Assembly (NCBI GenBank): GCA_030159075.1
Contig: BROG01000078.1
Span: 154,501-218,500, forward strand
Length of the DNA: 64,000 nt
Direction: 5' to 3'
From: Atrina japonica
Taxonomy: Eukaryota; Mollusca; Bivalvia; Pterioida; Pinnidae
Part shown: positions 22,215 to 33,205 of the stretch, in pieces
Layout: each line of letters opens with the position of its first letter
Position numbering within the stretch: the first letter of the stretch is position 1
The notes under the pieces: model-generated
Seen by the model: the letters and a program-made list of their open reading frames with translations, nothing else
The model's database searches: none
What the model was told of the DNA's origin: nothing
Translations under genes and position numbers: made by a program

Positions 22215-22322
22215 CCTGAATGTTCATGTACTTGATTATAAATCAAATCCCTGTTATTTGATATAAAAATGTTATTTGTTAGTGCAAAATATTTAGACTT
22301 TCACATCCTTTTTTTTTTCCAG

Positions 22323-24493
22323 ATGCTGTCTTAGTACTTCATCACCATTATTGCACAAAAGTCCTAACAAATATGTTCCAGCTGGAATACCAATCCTGCC
22401 GGAGAAATATACCCTGAGACCCGTACCATATATCAAAACAGGAGGAAGGGGTCCAGATGGTATGTACAAATGAAATATATCCATGTGTATACGTCAGAAT
22501 TATTAAAATTTTGTTTGTCTTGAAGTGAATTCTAATGTTCATTTTGTTTATTATTGTTCACCTGTCAATCTTTTTCTAGTAAATCACAGTTGGGTAAACT
22601 GGAGAAAAAATTAAATGTAACCATTCACAAACACACACATACAAACATCCAAATACAGTACAGTGATTTGCAGAAATTGATGCAACATATATATATTTTT
22701 TTTATTTCATATAAATTCAAAATTTTTCAAAACATTCTTGGACAGTCATTTCTAAAACAACTTTGACAAAACTTGAAACATACAATTTAAAATATCTAAC
22801 AGTTTCAGCATGCATTTGCTCATTATTTTCAAATGTTCTGTTTTAAAGATTCAGCAATTTTAATAGAAAATTAAATTCTTTATGCTACCATTCCCTATAA
22901 AACACATTTTTATAGACATGTGCAGTTTGTGTCCTGCAACACTCCTCAATGCAATAGTATGCAGCAATGAAAATTTATAATATGTTTTAACACAGAAATT
23001 TCAAAACATTAATGGTTAATTGGGGAAATTGCATTGAAATTGAATTGAAAATGGCTTTGTAATAGCTTTTCCAAAAATATGGTTTTATATGAAATATATA
23101 GAGAAAAACAAAAAGTTGCATCAATTCTGGTCCGTCACTGTACATAGCCTACATATGGATACACACACCATACGCAGGAAGGAGAAATATGTAATTACAT
23201 GTAACTTAATACTACAGAAAAAAATTGACAGATATTCTTTACATGAACAGAGCATGTAGTAAGGACCTTGAGCAGTCAGACTTGCACATCAAATCATCTC
23301 TATCATGACCTTAACAGAAATATGCAGGCCCAAAGTCATCAAATTTACTCAATACTCAAGCTCAGCTTTTATTCCGTTATGTTGACTACATAATCGATTG
23401 TAAAACTTTTCGGTTTTGGTGATTAGGAAACATTAATATTTTTCATCATTCACACGTAAATTTTCATGTCTTGCACTTGATTTTCCTGTAAAAAAAATAA
23501 TAAACGCATTGAGTATGGTACTGAAAATTTGAGTACATACTCAAAAAAAATTTTAATGTTTCTAAAGTTTTCTTCAAATGAGCAATAATTTTTAATGGTT
23601 TGCCATCAATATACAAATATGTCCAGTGACAGAATAAATTCTGCATGTTTTTACTTTAAAATCACGAAAAGCTAGTTGAACCTGTACTGAGTAAATTTGG
23701 TGACTTTGGGCCCAGATCTTGCTGGCATTGCCATTGTAAAATTTATTTTGTCATATTACAGGCAAAGTTGTCGTAAAGACAAGAGGTGGGGGGCATAAGA
23801 AAAAGTTTAGAATGGTGGATTTCAAACGAACGGGACCAAAGGAAGGACCACCAAAGCTAGAAAAGGTGACTGAAGTTTTGTATGATCCATGTCGCTCCGC
23901 AAGAATAGCAGTTGTTGCTACTGGCAATGAGAAGCGATACATATTAGCTTCAGCAAATATGAAACCTGGGGATATTATCAAAACATCACAAGAGATACCC
24001 CGACTAAGTGGTAAGTAAACAAAATGTAGATCTACCTGGTCTTGTTTTTGTTTAATACCTTATATTATCAGTTTTGTATTGATTCACATCTAAAGTATTT
24101 TTCACATTGATTCACATTTAAAGTATTTTCACATTGATTCACACATTTTCAAAAAGTATTTTTTGACATTGATTTTTCACATTGATTCAAAAAGTATTTT
24201 CACATTGATTCACATTTAAAGTATTTTTCACATTGATTCACATTTATTTTTTCAATTGATTCACATTTAAAGTATTTTTCACATTGATTCACATTTAAAG
24301 TATTTTCACATTGATTCACATTTAAAGTATTTTCACATTGATTCACATTTAAAGTATTTTCACATTGATTCACATTTAAAGTATTTTCACATTGATTCAC
24401 ATTTAAAGTATTTTTCACAAAGTTGGTTCATATTCATAATATTAGTATTCTTCATAAAACATTTTTCAGTTGTATGGTGGCAGCCATCTGTCT

Positions 24494-24525
<32 letters not shown>

Positions 24526-26691
24526 ACTTCTCCTCCAAAACCACTGAAGGGATTTTGATGAAACTTTATAGGAAGCAAGTATTCAAGGTCCTCTACCAAG
24601 TTTGTGCATTTCAACCGAAATGGTCCAGGGGTGGGGCAAAAGAGGCCCCAGTTGGTCCCCCTCTTTAAAATTCTTCTCCTCCAGAGCTGCTGCATAAATT
24701 GAAAAACTAACTGTATCTGAGTGATCTACATAGATGTATGATTCAAGTTTGTTTGTTGAAATCAGAAAATAAATTTTTCACACGTTTTTTGACGTCTTTT
24801 TAGACTTTATAATTTTCATTCATTTTTGTATGATTTCTTTGATTTTCTCCCTATTATTCATTATGATGCATTTATTTTATGTGTTTTACCTGTGTTTTGG
24901 TAGATAAATGCTTTCCTGAGAGAATTTTGCTGAAATTTAATTTTTTGAATTTTTTATGAAATTCTTTAAGACCGCAAAAATGAGGGGGGGGGGTAATTTT
25001 CCACATTTTCAACTTCTTCTTTAAAATCGCTAAAGGGATTTTGATGAAACTTTATAGGAAGTAAGTACTCAAGGTCCTCTACCGAGTTTGTTCATTTCGG
25101 CCTAATTAGCTCAGGGGTGGATCCAGGGTGGGGCAAAAGAAGCCCCAGGGGTGCCCCTCTTTAAAAATCTTCTTCTTTAGAACCGCTGCATGAATTAAAA
25201 AACTAACTGTATCTGAGTGACACACTTTTGACGTCTTCTTAGACTTTGTAAATTTCATTCATTTTTGTATGATTTCTTTGATTTTCTCCTCTATTATTCA
25301 TTATGATGAATTTGTTTTACGTGTTTTACCTGTGGTTTGGTAGATTAAGATATATGCTTTCCTAAATGAATTTTGCTGAAATTTAATTTTTGAATTTTTA
25401 TGAATTTTTTAACTGCAAATATGAAGGGGGGGGGGGGGATTTTTTACATTTCGACTTCTTCTCCAAAACTGCTGAAGGGATTTTAAGAAACTTTATAGAA
25501 AGTAAGTAATCAAGGTCCTCTACCAAGTTTGTTAATTTCAGATAAGGGGTGGATCCAGGGTGGAGCAAAAGAAGCCTGGGGGTACCACTCTTTAAAAATC
25601 TTCTCCAGAACTGCTGCATTGATTGAAAAACTAATTGCATCTGAGTGATTTTTATGGATGCATGATTCAATTTCTTGTTTTTTAAATAAATTGGAAAACT
25701 AATTATTAACATGTTTTTGACATCTTTCCCAGCTTTGTCATTTTCATTCATGTTTAAGTCTCCTCCACTCCTAAGGAGTGTTATAATAATTTGTAAATTT
25801 GAGATTCCCATATTTGTAAGATACCAACACAGTTCAGGTGAGCAATGTGGCCCACGGGCCACTTGTTATCATACATTATGTTGATATATATCTTGGGTGA
25901 ATCATGGCTACGGTATTTTTATCATACATTCTCATGATTTGTTGATATGTATCTTGGGTGATTCATGTCTAGAGTATTTTTATTATACATTGAGTTGATT
26001 CACATTTTGAGTTTTCTTCACAAAACATTTGATTGATTCAGTATTAGAGTTTTCTTCACAAAGTAGAGGTGGATTCATAATTAGAGTATTCCTGGTAAAT
26101 CCTGAATTAGATTCATTCAGACAAGACAGGAAGTCAGAGGTCATTTGTATTTAGAGGTGAAATCACTTGCCTGAGCATTATAAAAAAAAAAACTTGGACG
26201 TAATGTTGGAAATGAAAAATTGATGTTGACACAAAGGTTTCATTTTACATTGATATGTTCCTGCTGTTCTATTTTCAGTCCAAGCTGGTGAAGGCGATGC
26301 TCATCCATTGGGAGCACTTCCTATAGGAACCATAGTGCATAACATTGAGAGATTTCCTGGAGAAGGGGGATCATTCTGTAAAGCTGCTGGTTCCTCTGCC
26401 ACATTGTTGCGAAAGGTTGGAGACAAATGTATCTTACGGTTACCATCCAAAACAGAAATTACCGTAAACATGCACTGTATGGCTGTTGTAGGCATGGTTT
26501 CAAATGTCGACCATAACCAACAAATCATTGGTTCACCTGGACGTTTGCGTAGATTGGGATTCAGACCACGCTCTGGACTTCGACAAAAGAAAACAGGGTA
26601 CCATGGTAGAAAAGTTTTAAACACCACTAAAACTAAAATCTACGATAAACCCAACGCCGAGGCACCCAGCGTTTATAAATTAACAGTTTAA
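22323..26691 (+). CDS. MRPL2: MRPL2, mitochondrial ribosomal protein uL2m (3 secure exons, 5' end incomplete)
   Basis: Exons 22323-22459, 23762-24010 and 26279-26691, all GT/AG with matching phases. Together they encode about 266 residues to the TAA at 26689-26691. With the candidate exon at 14006-14034 the total is 275; human MRPL2 is 305. The protein is a core part of the mitochondrial large ribosomal subunit, near the peptidyl-transferase centre. Recognisable parts are EKYTLRPV, then GGGHKKKFRMVDFKR and YDPCRSARIAVVA (OB-fold, rRNA-binding N-terminal domain), then GEGDAHPLGALPIGT, RKVGDKCILRLPSK, and VSNVDHNQQIIGSPGR (SH3-like C-terminal domain, where bacterial L2 has its VDHPHGGG loop). 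Exon 22323 has no in-frame ATG, so an upstream exon is required. Intron 2 holds a Tc1-like element and a MITE; intron 3 holds a minisatellite and a triplicated repeat. Confidence 0.95.
22661..23140. mobile_element. Non-autonomous Tc1/mariner-like element
   Basis: The terminal inverted repeats begin CAGTGA at both ends, include 'agaattgatgcaac' or 'agaaattgatgcaac', and extend about 50 bp. The element is flanked by TA on both sides (22659-22660 and 23141-23142), the Tc1/mariner target. It is 480 bp with no transposase ORF. A diverged relative is at 48250-49065. Confidence 0.8.
23327..23712. mobile_element. MITE with GGCCCAAAGTCA ends
   Basis: The left end 'ggcccaaagtcatcaaattt' is inverted against the right end 'aaatttggtgactttgggcc', extending to about 45 bp of terminal inverted repeat. 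Length 386 bp. A diverged relative with similar interior ('actcaagctcacctttt', 'gattaggatac') is at about 47690-48080. Confidence 0.8.
24075..24418. repeat. Minisatellite, 27 bp unit, ~12 copies
   Basis: The unit is 'cattgattcacatttaaagt' plus 'attttca'. It lies in MRPL2 intron 3. Its complement gives a spurious repetitive ORF on the minus strand. Confidence 0.93.
24480..25870. repeat. Three degenerate copies of a ~440-500 bp dispersed repeat
   Basis: Copies start near 24500, 24999 and 25440. Each reads 'acattttcaacttcttct', 'gattttgatgaaactttata', 'caaggtcctctaccaag', 'gggtggggcaaaagaagcc', then 'gcatctgagtga'-like words. The third ends with 'caggtgagcaatgtggccca' near 25838-25858. A single copy lies at 45577-45845 outside the gene. 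All have short poly-G runs. Confidence 0.75.
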
Positions 26692-27017
26692 TTTTATGTG
26701 TCCAAAATATGTAAATATATGTACATCAGTTCTTAAGACATTGTGACATTTTATTACCATGTTAAACTCACTGGCATAACAAAATAATCCTTTACAAAAT
26801 TTCCTCAGAGCATGAAATTGTAAGTACAGAATTAGAGCCTTAATGCTCCTAAGGATAATTAAAGTCTTAGGTATTGTTAAGTTATTTATTCTTGCATCTA
26901 AGAACATTTTGTCAGAATTTTTGTATTGGTTAAATATACAATGTTATCAGAAATGTAATTGTATCTTTGGTTCTGGCATATAATGTGTGCTTCAAGGTGT
27001 CAAATATACATAGTGTG
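26692..27017 (+). other. MRPL2 3' UTR / intergenic
   Basis: AT-rich sequence after the stop codon. No canonical AATAAA is seen in the first 300 bp; the nearest I noticed is near 27413. Confidence 0.35.
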
Positions 27018-27194
27018 TACCTGGAAAATTTCGCCTTTTTTCAGCAGGAAACACATTCGCTTGCTCTTAAATTCGCCCTAAATTAACCATAGGCTCATGG
27101 CTGCTATGTATGTCCATGTTTCAGTTATATAGTTCGAAAATTTTGCTTCCATTTTCAATTGGCCCTCTCATCTAAGGGCGAAAATTTCCAGGTA
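27018..27194. mobile_element. MITE with TACCTGGAAA ends
   Basis: 'tacctggaaaatttcgcc' at the left and its complement 'ggcgaaaatttccaggta' at the right differ at one position. Length 177 bp. Related GGGCGAAAAT-type words continue to about 27640. Confidence 0.75.
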
Positions 27195-27924
27195 TAGGGC
27201 ACTATATGACAAACAAATATCGATCATCTCTGAATTTGTTTGTTTTTTTTTTTAAAGAAAAACTAAACATCCTTGCATCAGGTGAAAATTAAAATCATGC
27301 AGAACATATAAAATAATGTCAGTCGTGCCAGGATCATAATTTTATGCCTACGTGTTTGTTACAGTTTTCATGCAATGTATTTATGTTGGTGTGTATGTGC
27401 AGGTGTTAGTAAAATAAACCATAGCAATCTGTATAACTTGAAATTTTTACTCCTGTTCAATTTTCGCCCTTAAACGAGTGGGCGAATTTAAAGTGAAAGT
27501 GAAATTTTCAAGATAAATAATTGAAGCATCCAGGAGAGTATGGTGTTTTAGGGCAAATTTAAAATTGGGTGAATATATTTTCTGTTGTAAAAGGGCGAAA
27601 ATAAGCAGGGCAAAAATAAGCAGGTATACAGCACGTTCAACTTATCCATCCTTATTGAGTGTGGACTCAACTTCAAATCAAAGGCAAAGTACAGCTGTGT
27701 GTTTAGCGATAAATGAGTTGAAAGACTGACTGTAAAGTGAAATATGTCAGTGTGGAAAATGATAATAAATACTGCAGAAAATTGCAAGTTTGTTATGTGT
27801 GTTTTTTTCTGCCAAGAAATCGGATGTTTGATGTAAATGTATGCTTTTTGTTTGTCTTACATGCTAATTACATGAAGATACATTGTTTTAACACTGAAAT
27901 CCAGTTTCCTCATGTTATAAAGAT

Positions 27925-28215
27925 TTGGATACAAATATTATAAACAATACCAAAGTTATAATGCTCAAGACGATTAGACTTCATCATTTGAGCTCCAATT
28001 TTAAATAGATTTTCTAAAGTGAAAGTGGTATCAGACAAGGCCAAATTATAAATCTAAATGTATAATAAAAATCCATCTAAAAGTAACCACTATAAAGAAG
28101 ATGGCTAGCCTACAAAAGTAGCATACAACATAGAAACTTGGACAAACCAGGAACTCTTGGAAATCCAGAAATGGGACAAGGTGACCTGGAGACATGAGCA
28201 TCTCCTGATGACTAG
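27925..28215. mobile_element. Fragments: 356 bp repeat family and retroelement tail
   Basis: 27925-28105 matches the 16968-17456 family ('ataatgctcaagacgatta', 'aaggccaaattataaatcta'). 28140-28215 matches the retroelement 3' tail in minus orientation ('gacaaaccaggaactcttgg', 'gggacaaggtgacctgga'). Confidence 0.65.
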
Positions 28216-28550
28216 TCACACATGCTGCGAGTATGTTTCCTAAATATTTTTTTTATGGCCAAAAGCCTGTTCTAAGCATGATCATTTCATTTACAGTGGT
28301 AGATATAATGATACTGTGTGCAAATACTTTTAAAAAGTTCAAGTTTGTTTCTTTGCCAATAGCTTAGGATAAGAAGTGAATGCACAGGTGTTTTGGATAG
28401 GATCATGGCAGCTGTGGCACATAAAATTACCCTTACTGTGTCTGTCCAAGTCATGTATCGAAATTTGTGGCTCGTCAGATGAAGCTGATGACATCAGAGA
28501 AGTAAAAAATTTGTGGCATGGTGTAAAGCAACAATAAAACAAAAAAATGT

Positions 28551-28915
28551 CTTCTGTTAATACCTTTAGTGGTATTTACTTCTGTTAATGCCTTCAGTGG
28601 TATTTCTGTTAATGCCTTCAGTGGTACTTCTGTTAATGCCTTCAGTGGTGTTTACTTCTGTTAATGCCTTCAGTGGTATTTCTGTTAATGCCTTCAGTGG
28701 TATTTCTGTTAATGCCTTCAGTGGTGTTTACTTCTGTTAATGCCTTCAGTGGTATTTCTGTTAATGCCTTCAGTGGTGTTTACTTCTGTTAATGCCTTCA
28801 GTGGTATTTCTGTTAATGCCTTCAGTGGTATTTCTGTTAATGCCTTCAGTGGTGTTTCTGTTAATGCCTTTAGTTGTGTTTAATTCTGATAATACCTTCA
28901 GTGGTATTTACTTTA
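28551..28915. repeat. Minisatellite, 25/30 bp units, ~14 copies
   Basis: The unit is 'tctgttaatgccttcagtgg' plus 'tattt', with or without an extra 'acttc'. The two length variants alternate irregularly. Confidence 0.93.
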
Positions 28916-29485
28916 TTTCTGGAGTTGGAAAATTCATGTAAATATTACCAGAAGTTAACATAAAATTTACATGAACATACAGGTCTACCAAGGTAAATTG
29001 GCACACGTTTACAAACACAACGAGTCTAAATCAAATCATAACAGGGGTGACAAGCTACTTGTAGTCACAAAAGTATTAGAGATTTAGCAATGCATGGGGT
29101 CCGGGCAAGGCAATATGTTTACCTGTACAACCTATTTTCAGAAAATAGACTGTATTGTTTTGATTTCTGACTGAACCAGGGTGTGCCACTTTACATTGGT
29201 AGACCTTTATTATGCTATCGCATTGAAGATTTTGATTCAGGCACTATATATCGGTCCATATTGCACCAAACTATATCTCTGTACAATAACAAGTCTTAAA
29301 ACTGAGGATCCTTGGACTTTTTATCCATCACTTACGTTTTTAACCGACAAATTCGCCCGCATTGTCAATATTAATTGAAGTTAGTAATATAAAATAGCGC
29401 ACATACAAATGTACATTATACAAACGTGTTTATAGTGCCCGTTCGTGAAATATTACTTGTGATTTTTTCTAGAATATATTTTTCT
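28916..29485. other. Intergenic, nothing recognised
   Basis: No exon or repeat that I can support. 'acatgaacatacaggtct' near 28970 and 'ggtagaccttta' near 29198 are weakly inverted. Confidence 0.35.
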
Positions 29486-30170
29486 GCGTTTTATGTATAA
29501 TAAATAATAGCAATTTTACAAATGATACGTTTTATGTATAATCAGTAATGGCGATTTCTAGAGTGGTACGTTTTATATAAAGTCCGTATTTTTCTAGCAT
29601 GAATTTTTCCTACTAATTAGAAAAAAAATCATTGGATTGTTTTGAAAACCTCACGAACAGCGATGACTCTTCTTTACGTTTTATGTAAAGTCAGTAATAA
29701 CGATTTTATACAAAGATACGTTTCATGTAAAGTCAGTAATAGCGATTTTATACAAAGATACGCTTTATGTAAAGTCAGTAATAGCGATTTTATACAAAGA
29801 TACGCTTTATGTAAAGTCAGTAATAGAGATTTTATACAAAGATACGCTTTATGTAAAGTCAGTAATAGCGATTTATATAGTGATACACTTTATGTAGAAT
29901 TAGTAATAGCGATTTATACAATGGTGCGTTAGATGTAAAGTCGGTAATGGCGAATTATATAGTGATACATTTTATGTAAAATCAGTAATAGCGATTTATA
30001 CAGTGATACATTTGATGTAAAGTCAGTAATAGCGATTAATATAGATATACACTTTATGTAAAATCAGGAATAGCGATTTATAGTCAGAGTGATACGTTTT
30101 ATGTAAAGACAGTAATTGCGATTTATACATTCATAAATTTAATGTAAAATCAGTAATATCGATTTATTTA
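29486..30170. repeat. Minisatellite, ~33-34 bp unit (array 1)
   Basis: The unit is 'acgttttatgtaaagtcagt' plus 'aatagcgatttata.a'. A non-repeat patch ('attggattgttttgaaaacc', 'tcacgaacagcgatgac') interrupts it at about 29600-29675. The same patch recurs at about 31990-32055. Short pseudo-repeat ORFs (VSNSDFIQRY-like) come from the unit and are not genes. Confidence 0.92.
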
Positions 30171-30172
30171 AG

Positions 30173-30329
30173 GATTGTTTTTCATTTTTTAAACATCATT
30201 GGGGTATAAAAGCAATTGCTCATGGAAAAAATTCATTGACTATTAATAATTAAAATTCATTGTTCATTCATTTTTTCCATGAGCAATTGCTTTTATACCC
30301 CGATGATGTTCAAAAAATGAAAAACAATC
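30173..30329. mobile_element. Foldback element 1 (arms ~60 bp)
   Basis: The left arm 'gattgtttttcattttttaa' continues through 'ggggtataaaagcaattgct' and 'catggaaaaaa'. The right arm is its complement, ending 'aaatgaaaaacaatc' at 30329. Only a few mismatches occur over about 60 bp; the loop is about 30 bp. Confidence 0.85.
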
Positions 30330-30397
30330 AACAGTGCGACATTTAACTCCGGACACGAAAAAGTCCGGACTTGTCCGGAGATAAATGTCGCACTGTT
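30330..30397. repeat. Foldback element 2: 26 bp arms, 16 bp loop
   Basis: The arm at 30330-30355 ('aacagtgcgacattta', 'ctccggaca') and its complement at 30372-30397 match at 25 of 26 positions. The loop contains a further palindrome, AGTCCGGACT. It directly abuts foldback element 1. Confidence 0.9.
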
Positions 30398-30482
30398 AAT
30401 CCTTATATTTATATATATTACCATTTTCCAGCGAAATTGTAGTCCACTGGATACTAAATTTATTCCAGAATACTGACTTTGC

Positions 30483-30506
30483 GGGGGGGGGGGGGGGGGG
30501 GGGGGG
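30483..30506. repeat. Poly-G run, 24 bases
   Basis: Uninterrupted G tract followed by A and seven more G. It could form a G-quadruplex, or it could be an assembly-sensitive homopolymer. Confidence 0.95.
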
Positions 30507-30514
30507 AGGGGGGT

Positions 30515-31870
30515 TCATATAACGTAATAGCTCAACAGCTGTTTTGTAGTTCTCTTTTCTGATCGCAAATACAAAATGAAATTAATGTTTAATTTCTTTT
30601 TCTTATATCATTTTGAAAGAAACTAGTGATATGGACAATTTTGAATACTTATTCTCAGATTTAGTTCGCGATTATTAATATTCGACCATTTAGTAGTTGC
30701 GGGTTAAATGTGTCAGAAGAGAATTGCCCGAATGGACCGTGTGCAAATGGCTGATAGGCCTACCATCTGCGATTTGGATAGCAGCAGATGATCGTTGTTT
30801 ACAACAAATTTTCGTTTGAATTCTGATATTTTATCATTGGAATATACCACAGAAAGTTTGAGTGTGACTGCTAATATTCGTTCATGACAACTAGAGGTAG
30901 CCATTCTACTGTATTTGACAGTTTTACCAAGCGCTGAATCAACTGGGAAATGCCGTATTGCCTATAGGTGATGTTTTCGCAAGTATTTCAGTATATAGGC
31001 TAGCCCACTATAAAATCCTTGAGACCGACAGAAACAAGGCAAATGCAGATTATGTTGTGAAATAACAAACTTTTATTTGTCTGTTTAAAAGATAATTATC
31101 CGTGTAGGCCTATAAAGTATAATAGGTCCGCATGTTGTTATGTAGGTGAATTCAGACTTCAGTATTTACCAGCTGATCTTATATTTTATAATGCGAACAC
31201 GATTGGTCTAACTATATAATGTAGAGTATCCCGTCAATTTACTGAGAAACCTATGAACACTACTTATGCTCGGCATTAACATTACAGGTTGTGAAAAACA
31301 TGGATGGACCTGGTAATTAGCCTAGCAATTATAGGATTTGAGGTGAAATGAGAACCGATTTCACACGATACGAGTGACGAATTGTTTCTGACAGGAATAT
31401 ATGGTGACGGCAAAGCAAGCTGATTATCAGGGATGCTTGACAAAACTGCAGTATACCTAACTCTCCTTTTTCTGTTCAACTTACAAGCAACGCAACTACG
31501 AAGCGAATTTTCATTTCTGTGTTTCATTTCTTTTCATAACACTACCTAGATCTATCGCAATATGGGCATGTACAGTGTGCTACAGATGCAGGCCTTGTCT
31601 CTTTCTGTTATTTTTGTTGTTTTGTGGTATTGAATGACTTTTAAGATTAAATAAAAATACGAAATGAATGGGTGTTATTTTATTCTTTATTGATTCATTC
31701 ATATGTTCAGAGAAGAAGTGTCCGACAAATGCATGGTCATGGATAGGATTTCTAAAATGTTCATGTATTCCTACGCCAAAAAGTAAAGCGGTTAAACGCG
31801 TGGGTCACGCGACGACCGACTTGTGTTATTGAAATATGAATACAGTCGTTCTATATACTTGCAATGAAGG
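30515..31870. other. Intergenic, nothing recognised
   Basis: No conserved coding segment or repeat unit recognised. Several short minus-strand ORFs have no similarity I can name. Confidence 0.35.
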
Positions 31871-31879
31871 AAATAACAG

Positions 31880-32102
31880 TACAGTGATACGTTTTATGTA
31901 AAGACAGTAATAGCGATTTATATAGTGATACGTTTTATGTAAATTCAGAAATAGCGATTTCTAGAGTGGTATTTTTCTAGCATATATTTTTCCTATTAAT
32001 TAAAAAAAATCATTGGATTGTTTTAAAAACCTCACGAACAGCGATGACGTTAACTCTTCTTTACGTTTTATGTAAAGTTAGTAATAGCAATTTTATACAA
32101 TG
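31880..32102. repeat. Minisatellite, ~33-34 bp unit (array 2)
   Basis: Same monomer as array 1, including the same non-repeat patch with 'cctcacgaacagcgatgacg'. It ends abruptly at about 32102, where the reverse-transcriptase fragment begins. Confidence 0.88.
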
Positions 32103-32855
32103 AAAAGAAGAAAAAGTTAGCGGTGTCCTTTAATTTGACATTTAGATATATCGACGACGTTTTGTCAATTAATAATGACAATTTTCATACATATGTCAAT
32201 GCGATATATCCCAGCGAACTAGAAATTAAAGATACAACAGAATCAAACACACACGCTTCATACTTAGACATTTTACTTAATATAAACACAGACGGGAAAT
32301 TAGCAACTAAGCTATACGATAAACGCGACGATTTCGGCTTTCCCATCGTAAATTTTCCACATTTAAGTAGTAATATCCCTCAGTCACCCGCATATGGAGT
32401 TTATATTTCACAAATGATCCGATATGCCAGGACGTGTACAACGTATGAAGATTTCATATACAGAGGTAAACTACTCACTGACAAATTATTGACACAGGGA
32501 TATCTAAAACCGCGTTTAATGTCAACGTCCCGCAAATTTTATGGTCGGTATAATAGTCTTGTTTGCGACTACTCTGTTTCACTAAGTGAAATGTTGAGTT
32601 GCCTTTTCGTTGGCGGTTGTTGAGACGTCTGTACCAATTGTGACGAGGATTCACTCTTCACGTGTTTCATTGGACTTGACTGTGGACTCACGGCGGGTGT
32701 GACCGTGTGACAAGGGATGCTTACTCATCCATGGCACCTGATCCCACCTCTTGGTTTTCAGAGGTCCGTGTTTGTCCATTTTTACCGGATTTGTATCTAT
32801 GTCCTGAACATTCTATTGATTTATACTTTGGTATCTGAATTTTTTTTTATATTTT
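32103..32855 (+). mobile_element. 5'-truncated retroelement: reverse transcriptase C-terminal fragment plus 3' tail
   Basis: From about 32105 to the TGA at 32621-32623 the frame encodes ~170 residues with no ATG at its start. It includes the reverse-transcriptase catalytic motif FRYIDDVL, then SYLDILL, KLYDKRDDF and FPIVNFPHLSSNIP, and a Lys/Arg-rich stretch ending near SRKFYGRYNSLV. This matches the palm-to-thumb part of retroelement polymerases common in marine invertebrate genomes. I think it is Penelope-like or non-LTR but cannot assign the clade. The tail (32624-32855) has 'tggcacctgatcccacctct', 'ggtccgtgtttgtcc' and 'gatttatactttggtatctg'. Fragments of this tail recur at five other places in the window. 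The element sits inside the minisatellite. Confidence 0.85.
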
Positions 32856-33205
32856 TGTAAAGTCGGTAATAGCAATTTTATACAATGATACTTTTTTTGT
32901 AAAGTCACTGATAGCGATTTAAACAGTCATACATTTAACATAAAATAAGTAATTATATCGATTTATATAGTGATACGTTTTATGTAAGACAGTAATAGCG
33001 ATTTATATAGTGGTACACTTTATGTAGAATTAGTAATAGCGATTTATACAATGGTGCGTTAGATGTAAAGTCAGTAATGGCGAATTATATAGTGATACGT
33101 CTTGTGTAAAGACGGTCATATCGATTTATACAGTCTTACATTTTATGTAAAATCAGTAATAGCGATTTATAGAGTGATACGTTTTATGTAAAGTCAGTAA
33201 TTATA
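32856..33205. repeat. Minisatellite, ~33-34 bp unit (array 3)
   Basis: Continuation of arrays 1 and 2 on the other side of the retroelement fragment, with the same monomer 'gtaaagtcagtaatagcga'. Confidence 0.9.

Noticed and set aside
24200..24418. Repetitive 72-codon frame (minus) in MRPL2 intron 3
   Set aside because: Direct translation of the 27 bp minisatellite; no start context or homology.
25398..25862. 154-codon minus-strand frame in MRPL2 intron 3
   Set aside because: Covers one copy of the triplicated dispersed repeat; the other copies carry different frames and stops.
26301..26627. 108-codon minus-strand frame opposite MRPL2 exon 4
   Set aside because: Antisense shadow of a clearly conserved exon.
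29642..29932. 96-codon repetitive frame with VSNSDFIQRY-like units
   Set aside because: Translation of the 33-34 bp minisatellite; the frame is lost in other arrays of the same monomer.
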